From an uncultured Treponema sp. (GTDB taxonomy: Bacteria; Spirochaetota; Spirochaetia; Treponematales; Treponemataceae), in contig CALFJF010000019.1 in NCBI GenBank assembly GCA_937877535.1, positions 1 through 64,000 on the forward strand: a DNA stretch of 64,000 bases, read 5' to 3'. This document shows positions 27,001 through 34,077 of this stretch, piece by piece. Every line of letters begins with the position of its first letter. Positions within the stretch are counted from its first letter, which is position 1. Below the pieces are notes generated by a model. It did no database searches. It was not told the DNA's origin and saw nothing but the letters and a program-made list of their open reading frames with translations. The translations under genes were made by a program, and so were the position numbers.

Positions 27001-27204
27001 CGCCGCAATCACGAGCGTTAATGCCGCGCCGATTACGAGCGCAATGACAGTACCCACGGGACCTGCAATCGGGATTAGAGTGGTGGCGGGCATAACGAAC
27101 GCGCCCCAGCCTACCGCACAGCCAAGAGATAGCGACCAAGCGTGCAGGGAAGAGAATCTTGACGAAGGATTATTTGAAGCCTTGCTAGATGATGAATTGT
27201 CCAT
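24091..27204 (-). CDS. APC-family permease fused to a hybrid histidine kinase and receiver
   Basis: A 1037-residue protein. Residues 20-475 look like an amino-acid/polyamine/organocation transporter: about 12 hydrophobic segments, with GWGAFVMPATTLIPIAGPVG at the first and a conserved-looking AMAEDGVLPSWFSRKN between later segments. Two more membrane segments (about 488-504 and 562-582) frame a 55-residue external loop. The kinase follows: FLSNMSHDIRTPMN with His613, then DSGIGM and GTGLGMA. A linker with three imperfect copies of an EEAM...A-rich unit leads to a receiver with LMDIQMP. The design resembles transporter-kinases such as CbrA, but with an APC rather than an SSS transporter. It probably senses an amino acid or amine during binding or transport. 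No obvious output regulator is adjacent. Confidence 0.88.
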   Translation of the reverse strand: MDNSSSSKASNNPSSRFSSLHAWSLSLGCAVGWGAFVMPATTLIPIAGPVGTVIALVIGAALTLVIAANFSILMRRTPNADGLFSFVKEGFGYDHSFLCMWAVALAYLSVLWANATAFSLMLRYLAGGLLQWGFHYTVAGYDVWAGEVIATLALLFLFGWASCTAKRLVRAANTLFALFLVVGVVAIFALVCSRLGVSIADFTPGFVTAGSAGERSRPLQILNIAVLAPWAFVGFEALSFASSDYRFNAKKSFLIMALALLSSTLIYALLTLLSLSALPEGVASWQDYIARLGSFEGIAHLPTFFAAKTALGAGGVLLLGVCVMCALCTTLLGLYRSLGRLLCAMAEDGVLPSWFSRKNSHQLPQNAIVSVMIVSAVIPFLGRTAIGWIVDITTISASIAYIYVSACTAKLAFNERGFKRTALLVLGLSGVAISALFFFFPLIPNLWSMSRLATESYLILAAWGIAGFVLFLLLFMSDKSSRFGASTVMWISMLFIIFFSSVMWTRQVTHDETEAAIESISRFHAQTHMEQNIPMTEAQQEAELSFMEEQMEKVRGAQLSGSLVQLALVIFALFIMFNIFLIQQKREKRLGKEKILAEESSKAKTVFLSNMSHDIRTPMNAIIGYTNLARKPNASAEDIQSFLEKIDSSSKHLLALINDVLEMSRIESGKMDLEESPCDLRRLMEDVRDMFATQMAEKSIIYTVDCYSLKNPLVLCDKNRVNRVLLNLISNAYKFTREGGAVSVSLFQKGDEAAGKCEYELRVKDSGIGMSSEFASHVFEAFERERTSTVSGIQGTGLGMAITKSIVDLMGGTISVHTEQGEGSEFVINVHFTVQEESTASENDKVQAGEEAMLNAEAVAEPNEESAKATDSAESEEAMPSAKAVAESSAEVAKAADDAEAEEAMRPAADDHHQRLLLVDDMEVNRELAKMILESHGFAVEQAVNGKEAVEKVAGAVSGYYDAVLMDIQMPVMNGHEASRAIRALGGERSKVPIVAMTANAFAEDKRAALEAGMNAHIAKPIDEEQLFSVLAKIAGK

Positions 27205-27249
27205 GCGAACAGTATATCACGATTTTGCGCTTTTGTGCGTGTGGTAGAG

Positions 27250-27365
27250 GAAGTTTTTGGGCGTTCCCCGCCTACGGCGGGTCGGGTCTTTCGGGGTTCC
27301 GCGCTAACCGCGCTCCATTGCCTACGGCAACGGCTACGCCGCCCCTACAGCCCCTAACGCATCGG
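27250..27365. repeat. GC-rich dispersed repeat, copy 2
   Basis: Same block order as at 18903-19060, with internal palindromes such as CCGCCTACGGCGG and GCCTACGGCAACGGCTACGCCG. It lies between the permease-kinase start and the broken receiver fragment, so it could have served as a recombination site. Confidence 0.6.
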
Positions 27366-27370
27366 CATAG

Positions 27371-27680
27371 CTAAAATCTCACTTCCCCGCAATTTTTCGC
27401 CAGTGCTGCGAACAGCTGCTCCTCGGCAAAGGCATTTGCGGTCATGGCCACAATCGGCATGTTCGCTTTTTCACCGCCAAGCGCGCGGATTGCACGGCTT
27501 GCCTCGTAGCCATTCATCACGGGCATCAGTATGTCCATCAGCACCGCGTCGTAGTAGTCCGCCGCCACGCCTGAAACTTTCTCCACCGCGTCCTTTCCGT
27601 TCACGGCAGTCTCAACCTCAAAGCCGTGCGATTCAAGAATCATCTTTGCAAGCTCGCGGTTCACTTCCATGTCGTCCCTC
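27371..27680 (-). pseudogene. Broken receiver-domain fragment (REC remnant)
   Basis: About 100 residues match the receiver tail of the permease-kinase (DDMEVNRELAKMILESHGF, then YYDAVLMDILMPVMNGYEA). The LLLV strand before DD is lost, because the fragment starts only a few bases after the cupin gene stop. A block of about 60 bases, encoding the DKRAALEAGMNAHIAKPIDE part, is missing, and a one-base change alters the last residues to KNCGEVRF. The phospho-acceptor Asp is present but the Lys-containing loop is gone, so it should not work as a receiver. It looks like the residue of a third kinase gene. Confidence 0.75.
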
Positions 27681-27681
27681 G

Positions 27682-28446
27682 CTATTCCACCCTGCCGTAT
27701 TCCGTGTCGCTCACTTCCTCGCACCAGGTCGTGCTTGCGTCCTCGCAGGGAACTTCAAGCGCAAGGTGGCTAAACCAGCTGTCTTTTGCCGCGCCGTGCC
27801 AGTGCTTTACGCCAACAGGAATATTCACTACGCTCCCCGGAAGCAGTTCCACCGCAGTTTTTCCTTCTTCCTGATACCAGCCGCGTCCGCCCACGCAGAC
27901 GAGCATTTGCCCGCCGCCCGACTTTGCGTTGTGGATGTGCCAAAAATTACGGCACCCCGGCTCAAAGGTCACGTTAAAAAGCGGCACTTGCACGGTAGAA
28001 AGCGGCGCAAGGTAACTCTGCCCGGTAAAATATTTTCCGTATGGGTTCGGCTCGCCAATCGGAAAGAAAATCGTGCGTTGGTAGCGGTCTTTTTCGCTGA
28101 GTGGCTCGTCCGCGCTTGTCGCGTCGTTCCACACGTCCTTTGCCAGCCTGAACACCGCCCAGCCTTTCGGCCAGCCCGTGTACATCGTGGCGTGAGTGAT
28201 TATCGCCGCGATTTCTGCTTTTGTCACGCCGTGCGCCTTTGCGTTCTGCAAATGGTACAAAAGCGACGAATCCGTTATGCCGCTTGCCATGAGCGACACC
28301 ACCGTAACAATGCACTTGGTCTTTGTGTCAATCGCCTGCTCGTTCCACACCTCGCCGAACAAAACATCGTCGTTCAAATGCGCAAACAACGGGGCAAAAT
28401 CGCCCAACTGCTCGCGTCCCGCCGTCTGTGTGATTTTTTCTGCCAT
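27682..28446 (-). CDS. Carboxymuconolactone decarboxylase-like domain fused to a cupin
   Basis: A 254-residue protein. Residues 1-110 form a CMD/AhpD-like helical domain (FGEVWNEQAIDTKTKCIVTVVSLMASG, then HLQNAKAHGVTKAEIAAIITH). The Cys-x-x-Cys of AhpD is absent. Residues 140-235 form a cupin with FWHIHNAKSGGGQMLVCVGG and a second motif IPVGVKHWHGA, giving a full metal-binding set (H-x-H, E/Q, H). Such fusions are common in gut anaerobes, but the reaction is not known. It lies 3 bases after the acetyltransferase gene on the minus strand, so they share an operon. Confidence 0.82.
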   Translation of the reverse strand: MAEKITQTAGREQLGDFAPLFAHLNDDVLFGEVWNEQAIDTKTKCIVTVVSLMASGITDSSLLYHLQNAKAHGVTKAEIAAIITHATMYTGWPKGWAVFRLAKDVWNDATSADEPLSEKDRYQRTIFFPIGEPNPYGKYFTGQSYLAPLSTVQVPLFNVTFEPGCRNFWHIHNAKSGGGQMLVCVGGRGWYQEEGKTAVELLPGSVVNIPVGVKHWHGAAKDSWFSHLALEVPCEDASTTWCEEVSDTEYGRVE

Positions 28447-28449
28447 AAG

Positions 28450-29034
28450 TTACTCCTTTTGTTCCGCTGGATTCTGCATTTTAATCACTTTTGCGGGAAC
28501 GCCGCCCACCACCGCGTAGTCGGGAACATCCTTGGTCACCACCGCGCCCGCAGCCACCACCGCATACGCGCCAATCGTCACGCAGGGGCAGACGGTCACG
28601 CCCATGCCCAGCCAAGCATTTTTCTTAATCGTCACCTTGCCGTAGGTGTATTTTGTGTGCCGCTCGTTAAAGTCGTGGTTAATTGTGGCAATTCTGCAAC
28701 CAGGAGCAAGCGAAACGCCGTCCTCAAATTCGATTCCACCCGACGCGCTCAAAATCGCAGAATGGTTGATAAACACGTTTTTCCCGAACGTGACGCGGTT
28801 TCCAAAGTCGCAGATAAACGGTGTCAAAATGCGGATGCCGTCCAGTTTTCGCCCAAAAAGTTCTTCCAGTTCCTGCACATAGGTCGGGTCATCGGGCAAC
28901 TTCGCGTTCGCCTTCGCGCAGAGAGTCCTCGCCCTCATCATCTCGTCCACCGCTTCCTTAAAGTACGGCTCGCGCACATCAGTCGGTCCGCCCGCGTCCA
29001 TCAGGCGGTAGACATATCCTTTTTCGTATTCCAT
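28450..29034 (-). CDS. Hexapeptide-repeat O-acetyltransferase (Maa/LacA-type)
   Basis: A 194-residue protein from the ATG at 29034. It begins with a maltose/galactoside acetyltransferase-like helical segment (MDAGGPTDVREPYFKEAVDEM is not fully conserved). A left-handed beta-helix follows, with INHSAILSASGGIEFEDGV, the catalytic-type His in TINHDFNERH and the closing GVPAKVIK. Likely role: acetylation of a sugar. The ribosome-binding site is made of a G10 tract followed by AG, 7 bases before the ATG, directly after the stop of the aldo-keto reductase, so its translation may vary with tract length. Confidence 0.85.
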   Translation of the reverse strand: MEYEKGYVYRLMDAGGPTDVREPYFKEAVDEMMRARTLCAKANAKLPDDPTYVQELEELFGRKLDGIRILTPFICDFGNRVTFGKNVFINHSAILSASGGIEFEDGVSLAPGCRIATINHDFNERHTKYTYGKVTIKKNAWLGMGVTVCPCVTIGAYAVVAAGAVVTKDVPDYAVVGGVPAKVIKMQNPAEQKE

Positions 29035-29041
29035 TTTTTCT

Positions 29042-29051
29042 CCCCCCCCCC
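29042..29051 (-). repeat. Poly-G tract (G10 on the minus strand) at the acetyltransferase ribosome-binding site
   Basis: Ten C on the plus strand lie between the aldo-keto reductase stop (29052-29054) and the acetyltransferase start. On the minus strand they read as G10 then AGAAAAA-ATG. This forms the only purine-rich site for that gene, so slippage would change spacing to the start. Confidence 0.75.
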
Positions 29052-29894
29052 TTACGCTTTTTCGTATTCTGGCTGCCATGCCGCGAACTGAGCCAGTTGC
29101 TCGTCCGTTCGGTTATAATAGCGCACGCCCTTGTCAAGTTTTGCGATTTCCGCCATCTCATCCGCCGTCAAAGTAAAATCAAGAATGTTCAGGTTGTCCT
29201 TGATATGCGCGACATTTTTGCTTCCCGGAATCACGACGAATCCCATCTGCGTGTGCCAGCGCAAAATCACCTGCGCTGGAGATTTTCCGTATTTTTCGCC
29301 GAGCGTTTTGAAAATTTCCTCTTCCAAAAGCGACTTGTCGCCGTGACCGAGCGGATACCAGCTCATCAGTCGGATTCCGTGCTTGTCGAGCGTTTTCCGC
29401 AAGTCTTTCTGCGTAAAATACGGGTGTGCTTCGACCTGAATGAACTGCGGCGCGATTTCCCATTTCGTTTCAAGTTCTTCTATATACTTGCCCTCAAAAT
29501 TCGAGATTCCGATAGACTTTGCCTTTCCCTCTCTGTACGCTTTTTCGAGCAAGCGATAGCCCGAAAGCCAATTTCCCGCCGGCTGGTGAATGTAAAGCAA
29601 GTCAACATAATCCATTCCGAGTCGCTCAAGCGTTTCGTCCACCGCATTCGGGTTTTCAAATTCGCTTGCCCAGAGTTTCGTCGAAAGAAAAACTTCCTCG
29701 CGTTTTAAGCCGCTCGACTTAATCGCCCTTCCGCACGCGCGCTCGTTCATATAAGCGTTTGCCGTGTCCACGAGCGAGTAGCCCATTTTGAGAGCCTCGC
29801 GCACGCTGTTTTCCGCCTCGGCAGGCGAGAGCATAAAAGTCCCGATTCCGATGACAGGACATTCGATTTTGTTGTTCAAAGTGATTTTTTCCAT
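29052..29894 (-). CDS. Aldo/keto reductase
   Basis: A 280-residue protein from the ATG at 29894. AKR motifs are present: GIGTFMLSPAEAE, LVDTANAYMNERACGRAI (catalytic Asp and Tyr), FLSTKLWAS (Lys), YVDLLYIHQP (His), SIGISNFE and VIPGSKNVAHIKDN. It reduces small carbonyl compounds with NAD(P)H; substrate unknown. Upstream on the minus strand, TATACT lies 6 bases before the ATG and no ribosome-binding site is seen, so the transcript is probably leaderless. It heads a run of three genes with the acetyltransferase and the cupin fusion. Confidence 0.87.
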   Translation of the reverse strand: MEKITLNNKIECPVIGIGTFMLSPAEAENSVREALKMGYSLVDTANAYMNERACGRAIKSSGLKREEVFLSTKLWASEFENPNAVDETLERLGMDYVDLLYIHQPAGNWLSGYRLLEKAYREGKAKSIGISNFEGKYIEELETKWEIAPQFIQVEAHPYFTQKDLRKTLDKHGIRLMSWYPLGHGDKSLLEEEIFKTLGEKYGKSPAQVILRWHTQMGFVVIPGSKNVAHIKDNLNILDFTLTADEMAEIAKLDKGVRYYNRTDEQLAQFAAWQPEYEKA

Positions 29895-30024
29895 AATTTG
29901 AGTATACGTTCTCAAGCGCGATTTTGTACAATAGAAATTTTGCAACACACTATGCACAAAACGCATAGCAGCCTGAATCATTTTCCGCACGGCGGATTCA
30001 GTGCTGTACTGTGGCAATGAGCGA

Positions 30025-30165
30025 AAACAAATGTCATTCTGAGCAAAGCGAAGAATCTGCGTCATCTGGCAAAAGAGATGTTTCGACTACGCCTCAACTT
30101 GACAGCAACGTCATTCTGAACGAATGTGAAGAATCCATAAGCGCACTGAAATTTGTCGTTCTGCT
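30025..30165. repeat. Dispersed GTCATTCTGA...GAAGAATC repeats in an intergenic region
   Basis: The 325-base gap between the aldo-keto reductase and the small gene at 30220 contains GTCATTCTGAGCAAAGCGAAGAATC and a second, related copy (GTCATTCTGAACGAATGTGAAGAATCC) about 80 bases later. This matches a widespread class of short dispersed repeats. Short apparent frames here are chance products of the repeat. Confidence 0.55.
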
Positions 30166-30219
30166 GTGCTTTTTTCAAAAATGTGCTATGATTTTTTGGG
30201 AAAGCATTTTGGAGGCGAT

Positions 30220-30435
30220 ATGAAATCTCTTACATTTGACAAGGTTTTGGAGTTAAAAAAAACCGTGCAGGAGCGGTTTTCTGTGAATGTGCATTTCCAT
30301 GACCACTGTTCAAGTCAGTCGTTTTCGCTTGATGAACCGAATCAGGAAATCCGCGCGTTCATTGAGTCGTATTTTTCTGCACGAAACATTCAAGCGGTGT
30401 TTAACAACGAGGGTACGGATTTTGTGCTTGAGTAA
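30220..30435 (+). CDS. Small conserved-looking protein of unknown function
   Basis: A 71-residue protein from the ATG at 30220, with GGAGG 5 bases before it; a longer frame from 30166 has no site. Its sequence is acidic and mixed (LKKTVQERFSVNVHFHDHC, then QSFSLDEPNQEIRAFIESYF), with a HxHDHC cluster that could bind metal. No membrane segment. It is a stand-alone gene with its own strong terminator. I do not recognise the family with confidence. Confidence 0.7.
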   Translation: MKSLTFDKVLELKKTVQERFSVNVHFHDHCSSQSFSLDEPNQEIRAFIESYFSARNIQAVFNNEGTDFVLE

Positions 30436-30440
30436 CACGC

Positions 30441-30478
30441 AAAAACTCCGAACCGTTTTTTTCACGTTCGGAGTTTTT
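30441..30478. terminator. Bidirectional terminator between the small gene and glf
   Basis: AAAAACTCCGAAC pairs perfectly with GTTCGGAGTTTTT over 13 base pairs. A-rich and T-rich flanks allow termination in both directions, fitting the convergent genes on either side. Confidence 0.88.
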
Positions 30479-30496
30479 ACATTTTTGTAAATTTTT

Positions 30497-31597
30497 TTAC
30501 AAAACGCTTTCTGAAACTTTCCATGCAGCGTCAATCGTGTCGTCCATGTCAAAATATCGGTAAAGACCGAGCCGCCCGCCAAAAATCACTTTGTTTTGCT
30601 TTGCAGCAAGCGTTTTGTACTTTTCGTACAGGACTGTATTTTTTTCATCGTTTACCGCATAATATGGTTCGTCACCCTGTTTCCATGTTGCAGGATATTC
30701 TTTTGTAATTATTGTTTTTGGTTGCGTACCGAACTCAAAATGCTTGTGTTCGATTATTCTTGTAAACGGAGTTTTTGAATCTGTATAGTTTACAACAGCA
30801 TTTCCCTGAAAATTCTCGCAATCAAGCGTTTCAGTTTCAAACTTTAGCGAGCGGTATTCAAGTTCGCCTTCAGAATAGTCAAAAAATCGGTCAATAGTTC
30901 CCGTGTATACGATTTTTTCGGCGGAATTAAGCCATTTTTCTTTCTCATCGAAAAAATCCGTTTCCAAAAGAACCTCACACCCTGAAAGCATTTTTTCGAT
31001 TATTTGTGTGTATCCACCAATGGGGATTCCTTGATACTTGTCGTTAAAATAGTTGTTATCAAACGTAAGACGCACAGGAAGACGTTTTATTATACTAGCA
31101 GGGAGGCGAGTACATTCCCTACCCCATTGTTTTTCTGTATAGCCTTTTATAAGTCGCTCGTAGATGTCGCGTCCCACAAGCGAGATTGCCTGCTCCTCAA
31201 GGTTTTTCGGCGTTTTTCCCTTCATTTCGGCTGCCTGCTCCGCAATTCGCTTTTTTGCCTGCTCTGGCGTAATCACATCAGACCAAATTTTTGCAAACGT
31301 GTTCATATTAAATGGAAGATTGTAGAGCGTTCCACAAAAATTCGCCACGGGACAGTTTGTATAGCGATTAAATTCTGCAAATTGATTTACAAAATCCCAA
31401 ATTTTCTTTGAATCTGTGTGAAATATATGTGCGCCATACTTATGAACGTTGATATTTTCCGTTTCTTCAGTATAGATATTTCCAGCAATGTGCGGTCGCT
31501 TTTCAATGACAAGGCATTTTTTCCCTCGCTTTGCCGCCTCGTGCGCAATTGTTGCAGAAAAAAGCCCCGCACCCACAAAAATTATGTCGTAATACAT
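30497..31597 (-). CDS. glf: UDP-galactopyranose mutase
   Basis: A 366-residue protein with a GGAG site before the ATG. It begins with the FAD dinucleotide motif (FVGAGLFSATIAHEAAKRGKK), followed by KRPHIAGNIYTE, the NVHKYGAHIFHT element, IKGYTEKQWGRE, RLPVRLTFDNNYF and IPIGGYTQIIEKML; all are typical of Glf. It converts UDP-galactopyranose to UDP-galactofuranose, so the organism probably puts galactofuranose in a surface glycan. It is divergent from the polysaccharide exporter pair. Confidence 0.93.
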   Translation of the reverse strand: MYYDIIFVGAGLFSATIAHEAAKRGKKCLVIEKRPHIAGNIYTEETENINVHKYGAHIFHTDSKKIWDFVNQFAEFNRYTNCPVANFCGTLYNLPFNMNTFAKIWSDVITPEQAKKRIAEQAAEMKGKTPKNLEEQAISLVGRDIYERLIKGYTEKQWGRECTRLPASIIKRLPVRLTFDNNYFNDKYQGIPIGGYTQIIEKMLSGCEVLLETDFFDEKEKWLNSAEKIVYTGTIDRFFDYSEGELEYRSLKFETETLDCENFQGNAVVNYTDSKTPFTRIIEHKHFEFGTQPKTIITKEYPATWKQGDEPYYAVNDEKNTVLYEKYKTLAAKQNKVIFGGRLGLYRYFDMDDTIDAAWKVSESVL

Positions 31598-31647
31598 AAA
31601 AATCTCCGTAAAAAAAATCGCTTCGATTTTAACAAAAAATTATTTAT

Positions 31648-31677
31648 TTGTCATACGCTTCGATTTTCTGTTATAAT
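31648..31677 (+). promoter_or_regulatory. Promoter with -10 close to the start of the exporter permease
   Basis: TTGTCA at 31648-31653, 18 bases, TATAAT at 31672-31677, then 7 bases to the ATG at 31685. No ribosome-binding site fits in that gap. The expected transcript start falls at or next to the ATG. Confidence 0.6.
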
Positions 31678-31684
31678 TTGAATT

Positions 31685-32473
31685 ATGACAAACGTTGTTA
31701 CGCAAACAAACATTTTTATAAAATATCGTGGTCTTCTAAAGCAACTCGTTTCCAGAGATATAAAGTTAAAATACAGACGAAGTATGCTAGGATACGTCTG
31801 GAGTGTGTTAAATCCACTTTTGACGATGCTCGTAATGACAATCGTTTTTTCCACGTTCTTTAGATTTGACATAATAAATTTTCCTGTGTACCTTTTGAGC
31901 GGACAGATTGTTTTCAGTTTTTTTTCCACTGCTACCAATATGTCGTGTTTTTCTATATTGGGAAACGGTGCTCTTATAAAAAAGACGTATGTTCCAAAAT
32001 ATATTTTTGTATTTTCAAAAGTAACAAGCGCATTTGTTGACTATGCGTTTTCGCTCGCGGCTCTTTTACTTGTAATGCTTATAACAAAAGCGAGGTTTTC
32101 GATTTATAATCTGCTTTTTATAATTCCATCGCTGGAAGTTTACTTATTTAGCCTAGGTATCGGCTTGCTTCTTGCGCAAGCAAATGTATTTTTTAGGGAT
32201 ATTCAATATATTTACAGCGTCCTTGTAACAGCATTGTCATATTTAACTCCGTTATTCTACCCTATTTCAATTCTTCCAGACGGCGTAAAAATATTTGTAA
32301 CAAAATTCAATCCTCTGTTTTTTTACACAAATCTTTTTAGACAGTGCATATACGAAAATAAATTATTAGACTGGAACATGACAGGAATCGGTTTTTTATG
32401 GGCATTGGGAGCATTTATCGTAGGTTTGTTCTTTTTTAAGAAAAATCAAGATAAATTTATTCTCTACATATAA
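31685..32473 (+). CDS. Polysaccharide ABC exporter permease (Wzm/TagG type)
   Basis: A 262-residue protein with six predicted membrane segments. The N-terminus LLKQLVSRDIKLKYRRSMLGYVWSVLNPLL is the hallmark of ABC-2 polysaccharide exporters (R-D-[IL]-K-x-[KR]-Y-x-x-S-x-L-G). The end reads FFYTNLFRQCIYENKLLD, also typical. With the ATPase that follows after 13 bases, it exports lipid-linked O-antigen, capsule or teichoic-acid-like chains. No glycosyltransferases flank it. It likely starts without a leader. Confidence 0.88.
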   Translation: MTNVVTQTNIFIKYRGLLKQLVSRDIKLKYRRSMLGYVWSVLNPLLTMLVMTIVFSTFFRFDIINFPVYLLSGQIVFSFFSTATNMSCFSILGNGALIKKTYVPKYIFVFSKVTSAFVDYAFSLAALLLVMLITKARFSIYNLLFIIPSLEVYLFSLGIGLLLAQANVFFRDIQYIYSVLVTALSYLTPLFYPISILPDGVKIFVTKFNPLFFYTNLFRQCIYENKLLDWNMTGIGFLWALGAFIVGLFFFKKNQDKFILYI

Positions 32474-32486
32474 TTGGACATATATT

Positions 32487-33239
32487 ATGAATAATACAAG
32501 CAATATTGATAACAATATAAAAATAAGTGTCAAAGATGTATTCGTTCGTTTTAATCTTGCAAGCGAGCGCGTGGACAACTTAAAGGAATATGTGATAAAA
32601 CTCATAAAAAAGCAACTTCTTTTTCAAGAGTTTATGGCTCTAAAAGGAATTTCATTTGAAGTGAGAGCGGGCGAATCCTGGGGCATAGTCGGCACAAACG
32701 GCTCAGGAAAATCGACGCTCCTCAAAACAATAAGCGGAATCTTAAAACCGTACAAAGGTTCTGTCACAATAAATGGCACGGTTTCTCCGCTGATAGAACT
32801 GGGAGCGGGATTCGACGGCGACATGACGGCACGGGAAAACGTTTTTTTGAACGGTTGCGTTCTCGGCTACAGCGAAAAATTTCTCAAAGAAAAATTTGAT
32901 GAAATAATTGATTTTGCAGAAGTTCGAGATTTTTTAGATGTTCCAATCAAAAATTTTTCGTCTGGAATGGCGGCGCGACTCGGATTTTCGATTGCAACAA
33001 CGGTAAAACCAGACATTTTGATATGCGACGAAGTGCTATCCGTGGGAGATTTTAAGTTTCAAGAAAAATGCGAAAAACGCATGGACGAACTTTTGAGCGG
33101 TGGAACAACGCTTCTTTTTGTGAGCCATTCAATCGAACAAGTCAAACGCCTTTGCAAAAAAGCCATCTGGATTGACCATGGCACTATGCGCATGATTGGA
33201 AGCGCGGAAGAAGTGTGCGCCTCTTATAGCGAAAGTTGA
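32487..33239 (+). CDS. Polysaccharide ABC exporter ATPase (Wzt/TagH type, short)
   Basis: A 250-residue protein. It has Walker A GTNGSGKST, the signature FSSGMAARLGFSIA (SSGM variant of LSGGQ, normal in this family), Walker B ILICDEVLSVGD, and the extended N-terminal segment before Walker A found in Wzt/TagH proteins. It lacks the C-terminal carbohydrate-binding domain that Wzt uses to recognise capped O-antigen, so export is probably independent of a terminal modification. It pairs with the permease just upstream. Confidence 0.9.
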   Translation: MNNTSNIDNNIKISVKDVFVRFNLASERVDNLKEYVIKLIKKQLLFQEFMALKGISFEVRAGESWGIVGTNGSGKSTLLKTISGILKPYKGSVTINGTVSPLIELGAGFDGDMTARENVFLNGCVLGYSEKFLKEKFDEIIDFAEVRDFLDVPIKNFSSGMAARLGFSIATTVKPDILICDEVLSVGDFKFQEKCEKRMDELLSGGTTLLFVSHSIEQVKRLCKKAIWIDHGTMRMIGSAEEVCASYSES

Positions 33240-33261
33240 ATTTTCCATGATTTTCGGTCTA

Positions 33262-33290
33262 TTGAAGAAAAGCATGGAATCGGCTATGAT
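33262..33290 (+). promoter_or_regulatory. Promoter for yebC
   Basis: TTGAAG at 33262-33267, a 17-base spacer, TATGAT at 33285-33290. AAGGAG lies before the ATG at 33327, so this is a conventional leader. Confidence 0.6.
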
Positions 33291-33326
33291 TTTTGAGAAC
33301 TTTATTCATTTTTCAAGGAGTTTCAA

Positions 33327-34067
33327 ATGTCTGGACATAATAAATGGTCTACAATCAAACACGCAAAGGGAGCGGCTGACGCAAAACGCGGTGCGCTCTT
33401 CACAAAACTCATCAAGGAAATTTCAATCGCAGCGAGCATGGGAGGTGGCGACCAAAACGCAAATCCTCGTCTTCGCGCCGCAATTGTTAAGGCTCGCGCG
33501 GCTTCAATGCCAAAAGACAACATCGAACGCGCAATCAAAAAAGGAACGGGCGAACTTGGCGGTGGCACGTATGAAGAACTGGTCTACGAAGGCTACGCGC
33601 CAGGAGGCGTTGCAGTTCTCGTGGAAGTGCTGACTGACAACAAAAATCGTGCGGCGGCAAACGTGCGAAACATTTTCTCAAAAACAGGTGGAAACCTCGG
33701 AACGACGGGTTCTGTGAGTCGAATGTTCGACAGAAAAGGCGTAATCGAGTACGATGCTGAAAAAGTGAGCGAAGACGAAGTTATGGAAGCCGCGCTCGAA
33801 GCGGGAGCCGAGGACATCATTACAGAAGACGGAGTGATTACCGTTACGACTGCGCCGAATGATTTTACAACGGTTGTGGAAGCCCTTGAGCCAAAAGGCT
33901 GGGAAGCACTTTCAGCGGAAGTTTCGATGGTTCCGCAGGCGTACACAGCAGTTGACAAGGATACAGCAGCAAAAGTTCAAAAACTCCTCGACCGCCTTGA
34001 AGAAGATGACGACGTTCAAAATGTGTGGTCAACTGTTGAATATCCTGATGACTTTGAAGCGGAATAA
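33327..34067 (+). CDS. yebC: YebC/PmpR-family protein
   Basis: A 246-residue protein starting MSGHNKWSTIKHAKGAADAKRG, the unmistakable YebC N-terminus. GGDQNANPRLRAAIVKARAASMP and the acidic C-terminal domain with LEEDDDVQNVWSTVE match the family length and domain order. These proteins were long annotated as transcriptional regulators; some act on translation of proline-rich stretches. A terminator follows, then ruvC, so the usual yebC-ruvC neighbourhood is kept. Confidence 0.93.
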   Translation: MSGHNKWSTIKHAKGAADAKRGALFTKLIKEISIAASMGGGDQNANPRLRAAIVKARAASMPKDNIERAIKKGTGELGGGTYEELVYEGYAPGGVAVLVEVLTDNKNRAAANVRNIFSKTGGNLGTTGSVSRMFDRKGVIEYDAEKVSEDEVMEAALEAGAEDIITEDGVITVTTAPNDFTTVVEALEPKGWEALSAEVSMVPQAYTAVDKDTAAKVQKLLDRLEEDDDVQNVWSTVEYPDDFEAE

Positions 34068-34077
34068 CAATTCCATC

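Noticed and set aside
30025..30165. Short frames in the intergenic repeat
   Set aside because: They are products of a widespread non-coding repeat and lack start sites.
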